This document shows positions 1 to 8,779 of a stretch of 64,000 bases of DNA, one piece after another. The notes under the pieces were generated by a model. That model saw only the letters and a program-made list of their open reading frames with translations, searched no databases and was not told where the DNA came from. The first letter of the stretch is position 1. The number at the start of each line of letters is the position of its first letter. The position numbers and the translations under genes were made by a program. Location: contig NZ_AHBZ03000016.1 in the NCBI RefSeq assembly GCF_000238375.3, positions 1-64,000 of the forward strand, read 5' to 3'. This DNA comes from Pseudoalteromonas citrea (GTDB taxonomy: Bacteria > Pseudomonadota > Gammaproteobacteria > Enterobacterales > Alteromonadaceae).

Positions 1-480
1 CTCACTGGGTGCAGTGTGTTAAGCGGTAATATTGATTATATGCTGGTTGGCTCAGGCACAGTGCACGGCAATGAGATAATGGTCAGTGAACTCAAGTTTG
101 ATGATGCGTGGGGTGGCGCACCGGGCCGCTTAGGCTGTTGCCCGCTCAGCGCCGGTAAAACAAGTAGTATTAGTGACGTTCCTTTTCCGAAAAAACTATC
201 AGTCACATGGACTGATATCAGTCAAAATCGAATTTACTTTGGTGAGGTGGCCATTGACAGTAAAAAAGGCACGGCATTTACAAAGAATATGCCGCCGTAT
301 ACTTATGGTTCAGGCAGAAAAAATATGGACCCCAACCCTTATCTAATGGTTGAGTTTGGTGAAAACGGGGAGATTGGAGTATGGGTGGCCAGCGCAGCTT
401 ATGTGAGTTACTCCGACCGAGTCATCACTCAAGTAGGGGCGGGGCAAGCCCAGTGGCGAGCGGTACCAGAAGATAATTAA
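1..480 (+). CDS. Lipoprotein of unknown function, 3' part (5' end outside window)
   Basis: The reading frame is open from base 1, so the gene begins upstream. Its first codons read L-T-G-C, a lipobox, so this is the end of a signal peptide followed by the mature lipoprotein; the GTG at 16 is not the true start. The mature part is about 156 residues, with a paired cysteine (GCCPLSAG) and a PFPKKLSVTWTD stretch that recall DUF3304-type lipoproteins; that family link is a guess. A near-identical but shorter copy follows at 570-905 and shows what the missing N-terminus probably looks like. The role is unknown; the predicted place is the inner or outer membrane, facing the periplasm. Confidence 0.75.
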   Translation, partial: LTGCSVLSGNIDYMLVGSGTVHGNEIMVSELKFDDAWGGAPGRLGCCPLSAGKTSSISDVPFPKKLSVTWTDISQNRIYFGEVAIDSKKGTAFTKNMPPYTYGSGRKNMDPNPYLMVEFGENGEIGVWVASAAYVSYSDRVITQVGAGQAQWRAVPEDN

Positions 481-569
481 ATGGCTTAGCTATTATTTTA
501 TTTCCTTTTAAAATCAATGTTATATAGACACGCATCATATACATAAATACCGCAAGGAGTGAGTACTGC

Positions 570-905
570 ATGGTAAGCAAACTAGGAAACATATTCAGCA
601 GCAAGATAAAATTTTTTAAAATAAAGGCCTGTAAAATACTAGGCTGTCTAGTTTTAGGGTATACCGCACTGCTCAGTGGGTGCAGTGTGTTAAGCGGTAA
701 TATTGATTATATGCTGGTTGGCTCAGGCACAGTGCAAGGCAATGAGATAACGGTCAGTGAACTCAAGTTTGATGATGCGTGGGGTGGCGCACCGGGTCGC
801 CTTGGCTGTTGCCCGCTCAGCGCTGGAAAACGCAGCAGTATTCGTGATATTCCTTTTCCGAAAAAACTATCAGTCACATGGACTGATATCGTAAAGAATA
901 AATAA
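570..905 (+). CDS. Truncated paralogue of the preceding lipoprotein
   Basis: This copy has a complete signal peptide with lipobox LLSGC (Cys at about residue 38) and a good AAGGAG ribosome site 10 bases before the ATG. Bases 672-890 match 1-219 almost base for base. Right after the codons for TWTDI the two copies diverge, and this one stops four codons later (VKNK, stop), losing about 80 C-terminal residues present in the first copy. It still keeps the GCCPLSAG pair. It is either a decaying duplicate or a short expressed lipoprotein; the intact start region and absence of internal stops leave both open. Confidence 0.6.
   Translation: MVSKLGNIFSSKIKFFKIKACKILGCLVLGYTALLSGCSVLSGNIDYMLVGSGTVQGNEITVSELKFDDAWGGAPGRLGCCPLSAGKRSSIRDIPFPKKLSVTWTDIVKNK
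672..890 (+). repeat. Second copy of a 219-bp tandem gene duplication
   Basis: Bases 672-890 repeat bases 1-219 at a constant offset of 671, with scattered substitutions. The match ends abruptly at the shared ACTGATATC. The short ACTTTGGTG string after it also recurs (236-244 and 906-914), which suggests a deletion or recombination in the second copy. Confidence 0.8.
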
Positions 906-1039
906 CTTTGGTGTTTTCAATCTTGTTTTCACTGAGCTTTGCGTTTTGAAATGTTTTGTCAGGTAGTGAGGCGAAATTAGAATACACAAACATAGCGCTA
1001 TCTCTGATATACTGTCGCTCTTTATTTTTGGGGGGTGTT

Positions 1040-1291
1040 ATGGAGTGTCGTCTGCATTGTGGGGCATGTTGTATTGCACCGAGTATTAGCTCTAGTTTTC
1101 CTTTGCATCCAAATGGTAAAGCCGCAGGTGAACGTTGTAAAAATTTATCTGACGACAACCTATGTAAACTATTTGGCCTGCCAGAACGACCCGCAGTATG
1201 TCATGATTTTAAAGCGGTAGAGTGGGCATGTGGCAAAACGTCGGCAGAAGCAATGGCAATTTTAACTGAAATGGAAACGCTAACAGGTTAA
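1040..1291 (+). CDS. ykgJ: YkgJ-family cysteine cluster protein
   Basis: The protein has 83 residues and starts MECRLHCGACCIAP, the Cys-rich N-terminal signature of the YkgJ / UPF0153 family, thought to bind iron or zinc. The later motifs RCKNLSDDNLCKLFG and PERPAVCHDF give further cysteines and match the E. coli YkgJ pattern. I chose the ATG at 1040 because it opens the conserved motif; an in-frame start at 956 adds 28 residues that look non-coding. A TATACT box around 1008-1013 could serve as a -10 promoter element. The cellular role is not established. It stands alone, between the lipoproteins and a convergent small gene. Confidence 0.85.
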   Translation: MECRLHCGACCIAPSISSSFPLHPNGKAAGERCKNLSDDNLCKLFGLPERPAVCHDFKAVEWACGKTSAEAMAILTEMETLTG

Positions 1292-1333
1292 TCGAAGCTG
1301 CATCACATCTATGCAATGCAGCAGTATGCGTTA

Positions 1334-1519
1334 TTACTGTTCTGCTTTATCTGATAGCGGTCCGCCATCACGCACATAATCCAGAGAATCACCGCCAAAA
1401 CACTCTCCTTGAGAATAGTTATCATAGGCTCTTGTATCAACATAGCAAAAAACTGAATTGGCCAATGCGGTGTCGTTCAATACGGTTGCGCCGAGTAACG
1501 CTAATATAGACTTTTTCAT
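1334..1519 (-). CDS. Small exported protein, unknown function
   Basis: The 61-residue product begins MKKSILALLGATVLNDTALA, a plausible Sec signal peptide ending at an A-L-A cleavage site. The mature peptide is about 41 residues with two cysteines (FCYVD and GECFGG) that could form a disulphide. An AAGGAAA ribosome site lies about 7 bases before the ATG on the minus strand. I recognise no family. The signal peptide plus ribosome site make it more likely real than not, but a gene this short could be spurious. Confidence 0.5.
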   Translation of the reverse strand: MKKSILALLGATVLNDTALANSVFCYVDTRAYDNYSQGECFGGDSLDYVRDGGPLSDKAEQ

Positions 1520-1761
1520 TATTAATTTCCTTTTAAGAATAATTCAATGCAACCTTGGTGTTCAATATAGCAACTTATGTGGGTTTTTATTGTTCAATTT
1601 GAGGTCGGTTGTTCTTGGGCTTCAAGAGGAGTATTGATTGATAATGCACACTTGCCTTACTTCAAGTTAATACGAGTATACAGGCGTTTTATTGAGGTGG
1701 TTTTTCAAAGTGTGTTAGATAAAAGTGAGCTGTGGCGAGATAATTTATTTGACGTGGAGGG

Positions 1762-1796
1762 ATAAAAAAGAAGCCACAACAGCAATGTGTTGTGGC
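1762..1796 (-). terminator. Intrinsic terminator of the DUF4136 gene
   Basis: A 9-bp perfect stem (1773-1781 with 1788-1796, GCCACAACA / TGTTGTGGC) has a 6-base loop. On the minus strand it is followed by a run of six T (1764-1769). It starts 9 bases after the stop of the gene at 1806-2360. Confidence 0.85.
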
Positions 1797-1805
1797 AAGT
1801 TTTGT

Positions 1806-2360
1806 TTAGTGTGCTTGATTTGGAGGGAAGTTACCCAAAATGGCAGACACTGTTTTATTCACTGACGCTGTGCGTTGATCTGGAGTTTGTTTATTGCGTA
1901 AACGACCTTCTTTGGCACCACGCCAAACTAATTGGTTTGATGTTTTGTCTATGATATCGATGACTAATGTGCCTACATCATACTCACGCGCGTGGGTTTG
2001 CGTTTGGTAGCCAAAGCCCCAATAATTCCAGCGTGCTGTGTAGCTGGTATTAAAAGAATCCGCTTCAATTTTACTGTCTACTGAGGCATGGTAATTCACT
2101 AGAATATCGGCATTTTTAGCCTCAACGAGTTTGATATTGTGTTTAAGCATTGCCTCTATTATGGCGTTACGCACACGTTTTTCCATTAGGTCATTTATTT
2201 GGTAAGCATTACCGCCATTATTTTTTAGATCCGCATCAGCAGACCAAGCAAAGGTTTTGTAGTTGGCAAACTCTACAGATTTGTCATAGTCCCAATCAGG
2301 GGTATTAGTACATGCACTTAAAATAAGCACTGAAGCGGCTAAAATGATATTTTTTAACAT
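1806..2360 (-). CDS. DUF4136-family lipoprotein
   Basis: The 184-residue protein has a lipoprotein signal peptide with lipobox LILSAC (Cys16) followed by the typical DUF4136 opening: a W-D-Y-D motif, then F-A-N-Y-K-T-F-A-W. Later it has the R-V-R-N-A-I block and D-I-L-V-N-Y-H, also usual in the family. The length is normal for the family. These are envelope lipoproteins of unknown function. An AAGGAG ribosome site sits just before the ATG on the minus strand. It lies downstream of mksB in the same direction, but a 63-base gap with a stem-loop suggests its own transcription. Confidence 0.88.
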   Translation of the reverse strand: MLKNIILAASVLILSACTNTPDWDYDKSVEFANYKTFAWSADADLKNNGGNAYQINDLMEKRVRNAIIEAMLKHNIKLVEAKNADILVNYHASVDSKIEADSFNTSYTARWNYWGFGYQTQTHAREYDVGTLVIDIIDKTSNQLVWRGAKEGRLRNKQTPDQRTASVNKTVSAILGNFPPNQAH

Positions 2361-2375
2361 ATTTTATCTCCTTGA

Positions 2376-2396
2376 GGGCTGAGGTTATATCAGCCC
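2376..2396 (-). terminator. Stem-loop between mksB and the DUF4136 gene
   Basis: A 7-bp perfect stem (2376-2382 with 2390-2396, GGGCTGA / TCAGCCC) lies 28 bases after the mksB stop. No T run follows on the minus strand, so it may be a weak or Rho-assisted terminator, or a transcript-end structure. Confidence 0.4.
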
Positions 2397-2423
2397 ATAC
2401 TGCGTGATGCCGTGTCTGACTCT

Positions 2424-5207
2424 TTAATTAGTGGAATGTTCCACTTCTATCCAATCTTTTTCTGAAACCCAGTTTTGACTGCCATTTTTAACACTGCGTA
2501 TCGGTACAATATAGTCGCAGCTTATTTGTGGCTTAACCGAGGCGAAAATTGGCACAAACCCAAAACTCAAAGCGGTTTCAATAATTGCTTTTTGGTTTTG
2601 TGGGTCAATATCTGCGGCCTCATCAATGTAAATAGGAATACGGTATAAAGATTGTTCTTGATCAGATAATAAGTAACGTATGAATAACATACCACATAAT
2701 AGCTTAATGGTAATACGAGTACCGTTTGATCCTGCTGAGTCTATTTTATCAAAGTGCTCAGTGTCGCCTGCACGGTTAACAATTTCAAAGCGGATATCAA
2801 AGAGATCGGTGAGTGTTAAGCCTGCTTTATCACTGGCTAGCTTGATAAGATGATCTTTGGCTTCGTTGAGTGCTTTTTCGTCTGAAGGTTGCTCAGATAG
2901 CAAGTCTAGGTTATCACCTTGTTCATAGCTGTCTGATGTACTAATAATAGTATCAATACTCTCTACCAGCATTTTACGTGGAATAATGTTAATTTTGAAC
3001 GATTTGAGGTTAGAGATTCGGTGTTGACTGATCCCTCGGTTAAAGCTGTTCATTTCTCGACGTAGTCGGTCTAAGTCTTCACGAAGGCCTTTAATGGTTG
3101 CAGCAACTTCTGTGAGGGCAACCCGTGCTTGGCGGTCAACGGCATCACGTTCATTATCAATATTATGATAAGCCCCAATGAGTTTCTGATACTTGCTTGT
3201 ATCATCGGTTTCATTGTCGAACTTGGTGATCCCTGCGTTATAAATATGCAGGTACGTATTTTTGACGTTAACGGCTAAATTACGTAACTCATTAGCGTCT
3301 TTATTAAATTGGTGAACAACCTCTGACAAGTTATCAAATTCGATATTTATGTCAATTGGGTAGGGGGTACTTGAACCGTTATACAAATCGAGCGTGTGGT
3401 CTATTCGTTCTGATTTAACTTGACGCAAGCGGTCGGCCTGACGCGTCAGTAAATCTTGTTTACTCTTGATTATTGAGCGCCTATCAGAAATAGAGCCGGC
3501 GTTACGTTGTACATCTTGTAAATACTCGTCTACTTGCTCACGCTCTGCGCCAAGTTGCTCTTTTAATAACTCTTGTGCATCGACTGATTGCAACATGGTT
3601 TGATATTGCTCAAAGCGTTTAACCGCAGCCTCTAGTGCCATGAGTTCGTCGTATAGTGTATCGCGTTCTTGTTGTTTCTGCGCGACATTGGCTGCAACAT
3701 CACGTTGCTGCTGAAACTCTTGCAATGATTGTTGCAATGCACTTAGCTGAGCTTCTAACTGAGCTTTATTCTCACCACTTTGCATTTGTACCGGGGTTAG
3801 CTTTTTCAGCTTGATGGTCGCACCGGGTACCTTGAGCTCTGAGCCTTTTACTGATGTTGATAGTTGACTTAAAAATTCACCAAATGCGTCATCATCGGTG
3901 ATTGTGATTTCCCCTTGGCTGGTTGTAGCAAACGACAGTAAATCAGGGTTTAGAATACGAGAGATCTCTTCGACTTCTTTTAATGACAAGTCTTCACGCA
4001 TGCGAGTGAATAAATTGAATTCCAAGTTTTTAAGTTGCAGCTTTAAACTTTTTATCTGTTTTTGGGTTTCACTAATTCTAAAATCAAGCGTATGCAAACT
4101 TTGCCCGTGTGCGCTATTAATTGAAAAAGACAGCTGTTCGTATTCTTTCTTTAACAACTGCAAGCTGGTTTTAAGTGTCGCGTGATTAGTAAGCTCAAAT
4201 TCTGTTTTTAATGCATGATAGTTTACAAACCATTGCTCTATTTGTGTTTGGCGGCGTTCAATATCTCGCGACTGTTGCAGGTATAGTTGCTGCTTTTGCT
4301 CAAAATCATGTTTCTCTTGCTCGATATTGTGTAGTTGCTCGGTAAGCTCGGTGTGCTGAGATTGCTGATACTCCTCAAATTCAACCAGTGCAACATCAAT
4401 TTTTGGCGCATAAGCCGCCAGCTTGCCTTTGAGCGTTGCGTCAGTGCTAAGCATATTCTCCAATGCTGCAATAGGTTCTTGCATTGACTCTAACGCACTG
4501 AGCTCGCGCCGTGAGCGATTTACTTTGTCGAATGCACGACGCCACACTTCATAAAAGTCGACTCGCGAGTTAGACATATGGCGCTCAAATACTCTTAGCA
4601 TAAAGCGTTTAACATCTTGCGCCCCTAATTTGTGTAAATTAAGAATGCGTCGGAATATTTCTTTATAAATTGCGGCATCTTGCACGTTGTTGAGCGGGAT
4701 CATTTTTAAATTGATATCGCCATCAAACTGTGTGGCTCCCCCGGTTAACAGCGCATTTAGTTCTGCGGCCTTTAGTTCAACGGGCTTCATGCCTTTACTT
4801 TGTAGGTGTTTGAATAGCTTTGTATATTTTATGATGCTTTTACCTTCGGTAAAGTCATCAAGATTGAGTTTACCTGGGTAGCAAAAAAATTGATGGGCAA
4901 AGCCGGCTATTTTACCAAGGCCAGCAACACCAATTACCACATCGCCATGGGGCAGGTTTGCTTCAAGTAAAATGTAGGATTGATCAGATGAAAAGTAGAA
5001 CTTTCGGGTTTCTTCTAAATCATGGCCATCCCACTCGGTGAGTCGCAAGTCGTTGATCAATGGAAATTGTAAGGCATTAATTACTGAGCTTTTACCGGTA
5101 TTATTAGGGGCACAAATTGAGGCACTTTTGTCTAATGGGATCACGCACTTTGCATAGCCGGCGGTATTTAATAATGCGAGTTTGCTTAGGCCGTATAAGT
5201 CGCTCAT
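2424..5207 (-). CDS. mksB: MksB, SMC-like ATPase of the MksBEF condensin
   Basis: The 927-residue protein has the ends of an SMC/MukB ATPase. Walker A APNNTGKSS is at residues 33-41, a signature-like SAGSNGT at 824-830, and Walker B IPIYIDEAAD with D862-E863. Between them are long Gln/Glu/Leu-rich coiled coils (about 270-400 and 460-720). The length fits MksB rather than the roughly 1480-residue MukB. It should form the DNA-loading ATPase of a chromosome-organising complex with MksE and MksF, whose genes overlap upstream (4 bases with mksE). The same fold serves as JetC in Wadjet plasmid defence, but no JetD/MksG gene is next to it, so a chromosome role is more likely. Confidence 0.88.
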   Translation of the reverse strand: MSDLYGLSKLALLNTAGYAKCVIPLDKSASICAPNNTGKSSVINALQFPLINDLRLTEWDGHDLEETRKFYFSSDQSYILLEANLPHGDVVIGVAGLGKIAGFAHQFFCYPGKLNLDDFTEGKSIIKYTKLFKHLQSKGMKPVELKAAELNALLTGGATQFDGDINLKMIPLNNVQDAAIYKEIFRRILNLHKLGAQDVKRFMLRVFERHMSNSRVDFYEVWRRAFDKVNRSRRELSALESMQEPIAALENMLSTDATLKGKLAAYAPKIDVALVEFEEYQQSQHTELTEQLHNIEQEKHDFEQKQQLYLQQSRDIERRQTQIEQWFVNYHALKTEFELTNHATLKTSLQLLKKEYEQLSFSINSAHGQSLHTLDFRISETQKQIKSLKLQLKNLEFNLFTRMREDLSLKEVEEISRILNPDLLSFATTSQGEITITDDDAFGEFLSQLSTSVKGSELKVPGATIKLKKLTPVQMQSGENKAQLEAQLSALQQSLQEFQQQRDVAANVAQKQQERDTLYDELMALEAAVKRFEQYQTMLQSVDAQELLKEQLGAEREQVDEYLQDVQRNAGSISDRRSIIKSKQDLLTRQADRLRQVKSERIDHTLDLYNGSSTPYPIDINIEFDNLSEVVHQFNKDANELRNLAVNVKNTYLHIYNAGITKFDNETDDTSKYQKLIGAYHNIDNERDAVDRQARVALTEVAATIKGLREDLDRLRREMNSFNRGISQHRISNLKSFKINIIPRKMLVESIDTIISTSDSYEQGDNLDLLSEQPSDEKALNEAKDHLIKLASDKAGLTLTDLFDIRFEIVNRAGDTEHFDKIDSAGSNGTRITIKLLCGMLFIRYLLSDQEQSLYRIPIYIDEAADIDPQNQKAIIETALSFGFVPIFASVKPQISCDYIVPIRSVKNGSQNWVSEKDWIEVEHSTN

Positions 5208-5755
5208 AGTGCTTCCTCTAGTCCATCAAAATTATTTTCATTGACTTCCATTAATGCATCAATGTATCGGTATAAAGGTGCCAAATGCATAAAACCTTGT
5301 TCGGTTTCGCGGGCAAGGCCTAAGCGCACCATTCTTAAATACACATCTTTACGTAAGTCTGAGCCTGAGAAAATTTCGAGTTGATCGAACAAGTGCTTAT
5401 TAAGTTGCACTAAGGTTTGCATTAATTCTAAATCGGCGGTTTCATCAAAAATAGCGCGCAGTGGATCTTTACCCTGATTGGCAAAGTGTTCAATAAGAAT
5501 AAACACAGTCAACGCAATCGCGCGAGAAATTTTCCCCATATTCGGTGTACTTTCATCACTTGCTAAATAGTAAAAACCACGAGCATCGTGTTGTAAGTCA
5601 TGGCCTAAGGCGCAAAATAGCGCTTGGTAGGTCTCTATATTTTGGTCGAGCTGCTGCCATAAGGTGGTGTCTTGCTCACTGATATGGTAACCACTGGCCA
5701 GCTTTTTATTGATGGCTTGCAGTTCAGTTAAATCTGCTAAATTAATTGTTGTCAT
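5204..5755 (-). CDS. mksE: MksE, kleisin-binding subunit of MksBEF
   Basis: This 183-residue protein lies between mksF and mksB, overlapping each (14 bases with mksF, 4 with mksB), so the three are translationally coupled. Its size, acidic nature and winged-helix-like content (ending GLEEAL) fit MksE/JetB, the small subunit that binds the kleisin. The assignment rests mainly on gene order and length; the sequence alone is weakly conserved in this family. Confidence 0.8.
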   Translation of the reverse strand: MTTINLADLTELQAINKKLASGYHISEQDTTLWQQLDQNIETYQALFCALGHDLQHDARGFYYLASDESTPNMGKISRAIALTVFILIEHFANQGKDPLRAIFDETADLELMQTLVQLNKHLFDQLEIFSGSDLRKDVYLRMVRLGLARETEQGFMHLAPLYRYIDALMEVNENNFDGLEEAL

Positions 5756-7004
5756 TGGTATGTTCTATTTTTGTACTGGCATTAAATGGATATAATAAGA
5801 AGTTTTGCTCTGCAATGGTCACTGTGACGCGCTGCTGATCTTGCTGTAGTTCTAGTGCGTCGTCACTGACGAGTTTTTGGTATAAAAATAATAATTCGTC
5901 TGCATCCAAGGCCGGGTAATGCTCGGTTAAAAAGCCTAACAATGCTTTTTTGGTTTTTGCCGTGCCTGAAAAGCGTTTTTTAACTTCGCTATAATCTGGA
6001 ATATTTGGACTTTGATATTCAGGTACGTCATTTTGGTCGGGTAGTTGATATTCTTCGTGCTCAAATTCAGCAAGTCCAGCCATATAAGCCACCATATGAC
6101 GCTGTTGTCCGAGTGAGAAGCGTTGTATATCTGACACAAATTCAGGTTGAACTGGGCTTAGCATTCTATCTACGCCATTTTTTCGGATCATGCCTAGTAC
6201 TTTTGATGCTTGACGTGTGATCAGCGAATTTCTGCGTAATTCCTCACGCAAAGGCATTAACATATCGGCACTTTTTCTTAAGCTTTCACGGCCAATCAGG
6301 TGCATATCTAAAATACGTGTGCGCAACTGCTCAAGCATTCTTTTGTCTTGGGAGCCTCGACCATAGAGTTCTATGTTGTCTATTTGTTGGCTAAGCTGCG
6401 TTTCGATGATGTGGAAGCAGGCATGAAATTCACCGCGAATATCGACCATTTCAAGCATAGGTTCTATGTATTCATCAAACGCTTCAATCACGGCGCGGTA
6501 GCGCTTTTGCAGTGATATGGCGCTACTATCTGATTTTGCTTGTTCTACAATATTAAAAATTGCATTCTCATTATGAATAAAGAGCTTGATGATTTTTCTA
6601 ACCCGTTCATCCATGATCCGGCTAAATCGACGAAGTTCACTGTGATCGTTTTCATCAGCAGCTTGTTCTAGACGATTCCCGAGTCGTTCGAGATCTTGCA
6701 CTAGTACAGTGATCTCTTGCGCTAAACCAAGGTGCTCTTCTTGCAATAAAAAGCTGGCAAAATCAGCTACCGCCCGATTAATTTCTAGCTGGGATGATTT
6801 GGCTAAGGGAATGATAATCTCTTGATTAAGCAGCCGGTTTGTTTCTCTAAATATTCTTTCGCTGGTCCATTGAGGGTTTTTATGTTTTATGATGTTTTGC
6901 ACATCTTTAACGCTGAAGTCGGTCATTTTAAAGCGTTTAAAAAGTAGCTCTAATACACTCCAATGTTCATTTAGCGTATTTAAAACTTTTTTAGCTGGGA
7001 TCAT
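5742..7004 (-). CDS. mksF: MksF, kleisin subunit of MksBEF
   Basis: The 420-residue protein is first in the operon. It starts with a winged-helix-like region (residues about 1-90), then a long helical part rich in Glu, Arg and Leu (about 100-260), as in MukF/MksF kleisins, and ends with another winged-helix-like domain (SVKD near the N-terminus, TVTIAEQ near the C-terminus). Kleisins bridge the two ATPase heads of MksB and bind MksE. The promoter must lie in the 149-base gap shared with nhaD, which is transcribed the other way. JetA of Wadjet is the homologous defence subunit. Confidence 0.82.
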   Translation of the reverse strand: MIPAKKVLNTLNEHWSVLELLFKRFKMTDFSVKDVQNIIKHKNPQWTSERIFRETNRLLNQEIIIPLAKSSQLEINRAVADFASFLLQEEHLGLAQEITVLVQDLERLGNRLEQAADENDHSELRRFSRIMDERVRKIIKLFIHNENAIFNIVEQAKSDSSAISLQKRYRAVIEAFDEYIEPMLEMVDIRGEFHACFHIIETQLSQQIDNIELYGRGSQDKRMLEQLRTRILDMHLIGRESLRKSADMLMPLREELRRNSLITRQASKVLGMIRKNGVDRMLSPVQPEFVSDIQRFSLGQQRHMVAYMAGLAEFEHEEYQLPDQNDVPEYQSPNIPDYSEVKKRFSGTAKTKKALLGFLTEHYPALDADELLFLYQKLVSDDALELQQDQQRVTVTIAEQNFLLYPFNASTKIEHTNDNN

Positions 7005-7153
7005 AACTTTCCAGTGTGTATCTTTTATGTGACGTTTATCGGAAATAAATTGAGCTTAGTCATAGCGCATCCTATACGTAAGTGCTAGACTCCGCGCCGA
7101 ATTACCTTACCGTTCTAAATTTTTAACTTATAATTACAGGTTGTTTACGCATT

Positions 7154-8401
7154 ATGGTTACGCCCATTATCCTTACCCTGATAGCGATTGCGTTTGTGCT
7201 TATCGTTATAGAGGATATCATCCATGTAAACAAGGCCAAAACTACCCTTTTTTTTGGTACTTTATGTTGGATTATCGCTTTTATTTCTCCCATTCATGGT
7301 CAAAGCCCAGAAACTGTACAACATGAGCTAGATCATAATATTCTTGAAATCGCCACGTTGTGGTTGTTCTTAATGGCTGCGATGACATTTGTGGCTTATT
7401 TGAACTCAAAAGGGTTTATACAAAACATCGTGCATCGTGTGATGCCATCGCAGATCAGTGAGCGTAAGCTTATGTTCTTAGTTGGTATTGCTGCTTTTGT
7501 ATTTTCTTCTATTTCTGACAATATTACCGCAACTTTGATTTCTTTGGCAGTAGTTATGTCGTTGAAGCTAGATCCAAAGAAGTTAATTAAGTATGCAACG
7601 TTGATTATTTTTAGTGTTAACTCTGGTGGTGTATCACTCATCACCGGAGATGTAACAACATTAATGATTTTCTTAGCGGATAAAGTCACTATTCCAAACT
7701 TATTATTACTGGTTGGCCCTGCGCTGGTGAGTGTCATGGCACTGGCTGCCATGTTGTCAATTGGTATGAACGAGCAACTCCATTTTGAAAAACAAACTCA
7801 AAGGCGTATTGAAAAAACAGATATTACCATTGCAGTAATATTTACTTCGACGATTTTCGCGACGTTATTTTTGAGTGTACAGTATCAAGTTCCCCCTCTA
7901 CTTACATTTTTGTTTGGATTGTCATTGATGTTTTTGGTTGCGCAATTCTTGATGCGAAAAAAGGATGTGAACAAGAAGATTATCGATTATATCCGCGAGA
8001 TTGAATACGATACCTTGCTGTTTTTTGTTGGGGTGTTACTCCTTGTTGGTGCGCTAAAAGAAGTAGGGGTGCTGGCTATGTTTACTGATCTATATGTCTA
8101 TATTCCTCCGGAATATGCAAACTACTTAATGGGGCTACTTTCAGCAGCGGTTGACAATGTGCCGTTAACAGCCGCGTTATTAAAAGCAGAGATTGTCATG
8201 ACGCCTCAACAATGGCTTATGTTTACTTATGCTACGGGTGTAGGCGGGTCGATGTTAGTGATTGGTTCTGCGGCAGGTATTATTGCAATGAGCAAGGTAA
8301 AGGCGCTTACGTTTATGAGCTATTTACGTATGTTCTTGTATTTATTAGTTGCGTATACCGTAGGCTATGCAGGCGCTTATGTTGCGGGTCAATATATTTA
8401 G
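7154..8401 (+). CDS. nhaD: NhaD-type Na+/H+ antiporter
   Basis: The 415-residue protein is almost entirely membrane helices, about 11-12 of them. It carries the hallmarks of NhaD: the segment FSSISDNITATLISL, the SGGVSLITGDVTT segment, and near the C-terminus AAVDNVPLTAAL with an Asp inside a helix. NhaD exports Na+ (and Li+) for protons at alkaline pH, common in marine bacteria. The ATG at 7154 is preceded only by a weak AGG; no better start is obvious. A TATAAT-like box at about 7128 may be its promoter. An intrinsic terminator follows at 8464. Confidence 0.92.
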   Translation: MVTPIILTLIAIAFVLIVIEDIIHVNKAKTTLFFGTLCWIIAFISPIHGQSPETVQHELDHNILEIATLWLFLMAAMTFVAYLNSKGFIQNIVHRVMPSQISERKLMFLVGIAAFVFSSISDNITATLISLAVVMSLKLDPKKLIKYATLIIFSVNSGGVSLITGDVTTLMIFLADKVTIPNLLLLVGPALVSVMALAAMLSIGMNEQLHFEKQTQRRIEKTDITIAVIFTSTIFATLFLSVQYQVPPLLTFLFGLSLMFLVAQFLMRKKDVNKKIIDYIREIEYDTLLFFVGVLLLVGALKEVGVLAMFTDLYVYIPPEYANYLMGLLSAAVDNVPLTAALLKAEIVMTPQQWLMFTYATGVGGSMLVIGSAAGIIAMSKVKALTFMSYLRMFLYLLVAYTVGYAGAYVAGQYI

Positions 8402-8463
8402 AGACGTGTAGCCGGGCCAAATTATTACTTGACACCTAGACGTCTAAACGGTACTTTGTTTTT

Positions 8464-8493
8464 AACCCGCAGTAATTGCGGGTTTTTATTTTG
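8464..8493 (+). terminator. Intrinsic terminator after nhaD
   Basis: An 8-bp perfect stem (8464-8471 with 8477-8484, AACCCGCA / TGCGGGTT) with a 5-base loop is followed by TTTATTTT. It separates nhaD from the lysine riboswitch. Confidence 0.88.
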
Positions 8494-8524
8494 TGTGTGT
8501 TCAGTTTTGAACGGGCAAAATAGA

Positions 8525-8690
8525 CAGAAGAGGTGCGATACTTAGGTATTTAGTGAGAGGTGACGAACGCCGCAGACCACTAAAGAGGGGAGTACTCGCC
8601 GAGGAAGTTCATAATACGTCATTATGCACTTTCGGTTTACGAGGTTGAATCCTTGGAACTGTCACCGTTTTATGGTGGAGAGCTTCTGGC
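8525..8690 (+). ncRNA. Lysine riboswitch (L box) aptamer
   Basis: This leader holds the conserved L-box strings in the right order: AGAGGTGCGAT (from 8529), a GGGGAGTACTCGCCGAGGAA block, GGAACTGTCACCG, and the closing TGGTGGAGAGCTTCTGG. The closing stem P1 can form between 8525-8530 (CAGAAG) and 8683-8688 (CTTCTG). It lies directly upstream of an aspartokinase gene, the classic place for a lysine sensor. Lysine binding should lower lysC expression. Confidence 0.93.
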
Positions 8691-8774
8691 AATGGTTACT
8701 TCTTTTCATACAAAGCACCTTAATTGCCAAGTTCTCCTTTTTATTGATGATTGCTCTGCAGCAATCATGAGGAG
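8687..8774 (+). promoter_or_regulatory. Expression platform of the lysine riboswitch
   Basis: TGGCAAT at 8687-8693 pairs perfectly with ATTGCCA at 8723-8729 and shares two bases with the 3' strand of P1. TTCTCC (8733-8737 region) can pair with GGAGA of the lysC ribosome site (8771-8775), and a TTTTT run follows it. An 8-bp hairpin (8747-8754 with 8761-8768) abuts the ribosome site. Control could be by ribosome-site masking, by termination, or both; the T run is 8 bases from the stem, so termination is the weaker reading. Confidence 0.5.
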
Positions 8775-8779
8775 ATATC

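Noticed and set aside
874-1158. 94-codon frame on the minus strand
   Set aside because: It lies antisense to the YkgJ-type gene, whose cysteine pattern is clearly the real coding signal.
1577-1765. 62-codon frame on the plus strand
   Set aside because: No ribosome site, no recognisable motif, and it runs into the terminator of the convergent gene.
2424-7004. Wadjet plasmid-defence system
   Set aside because: The three subunits fit, but no JetD/MksG nuclease gene is adjacent, so I call it MksBEF.
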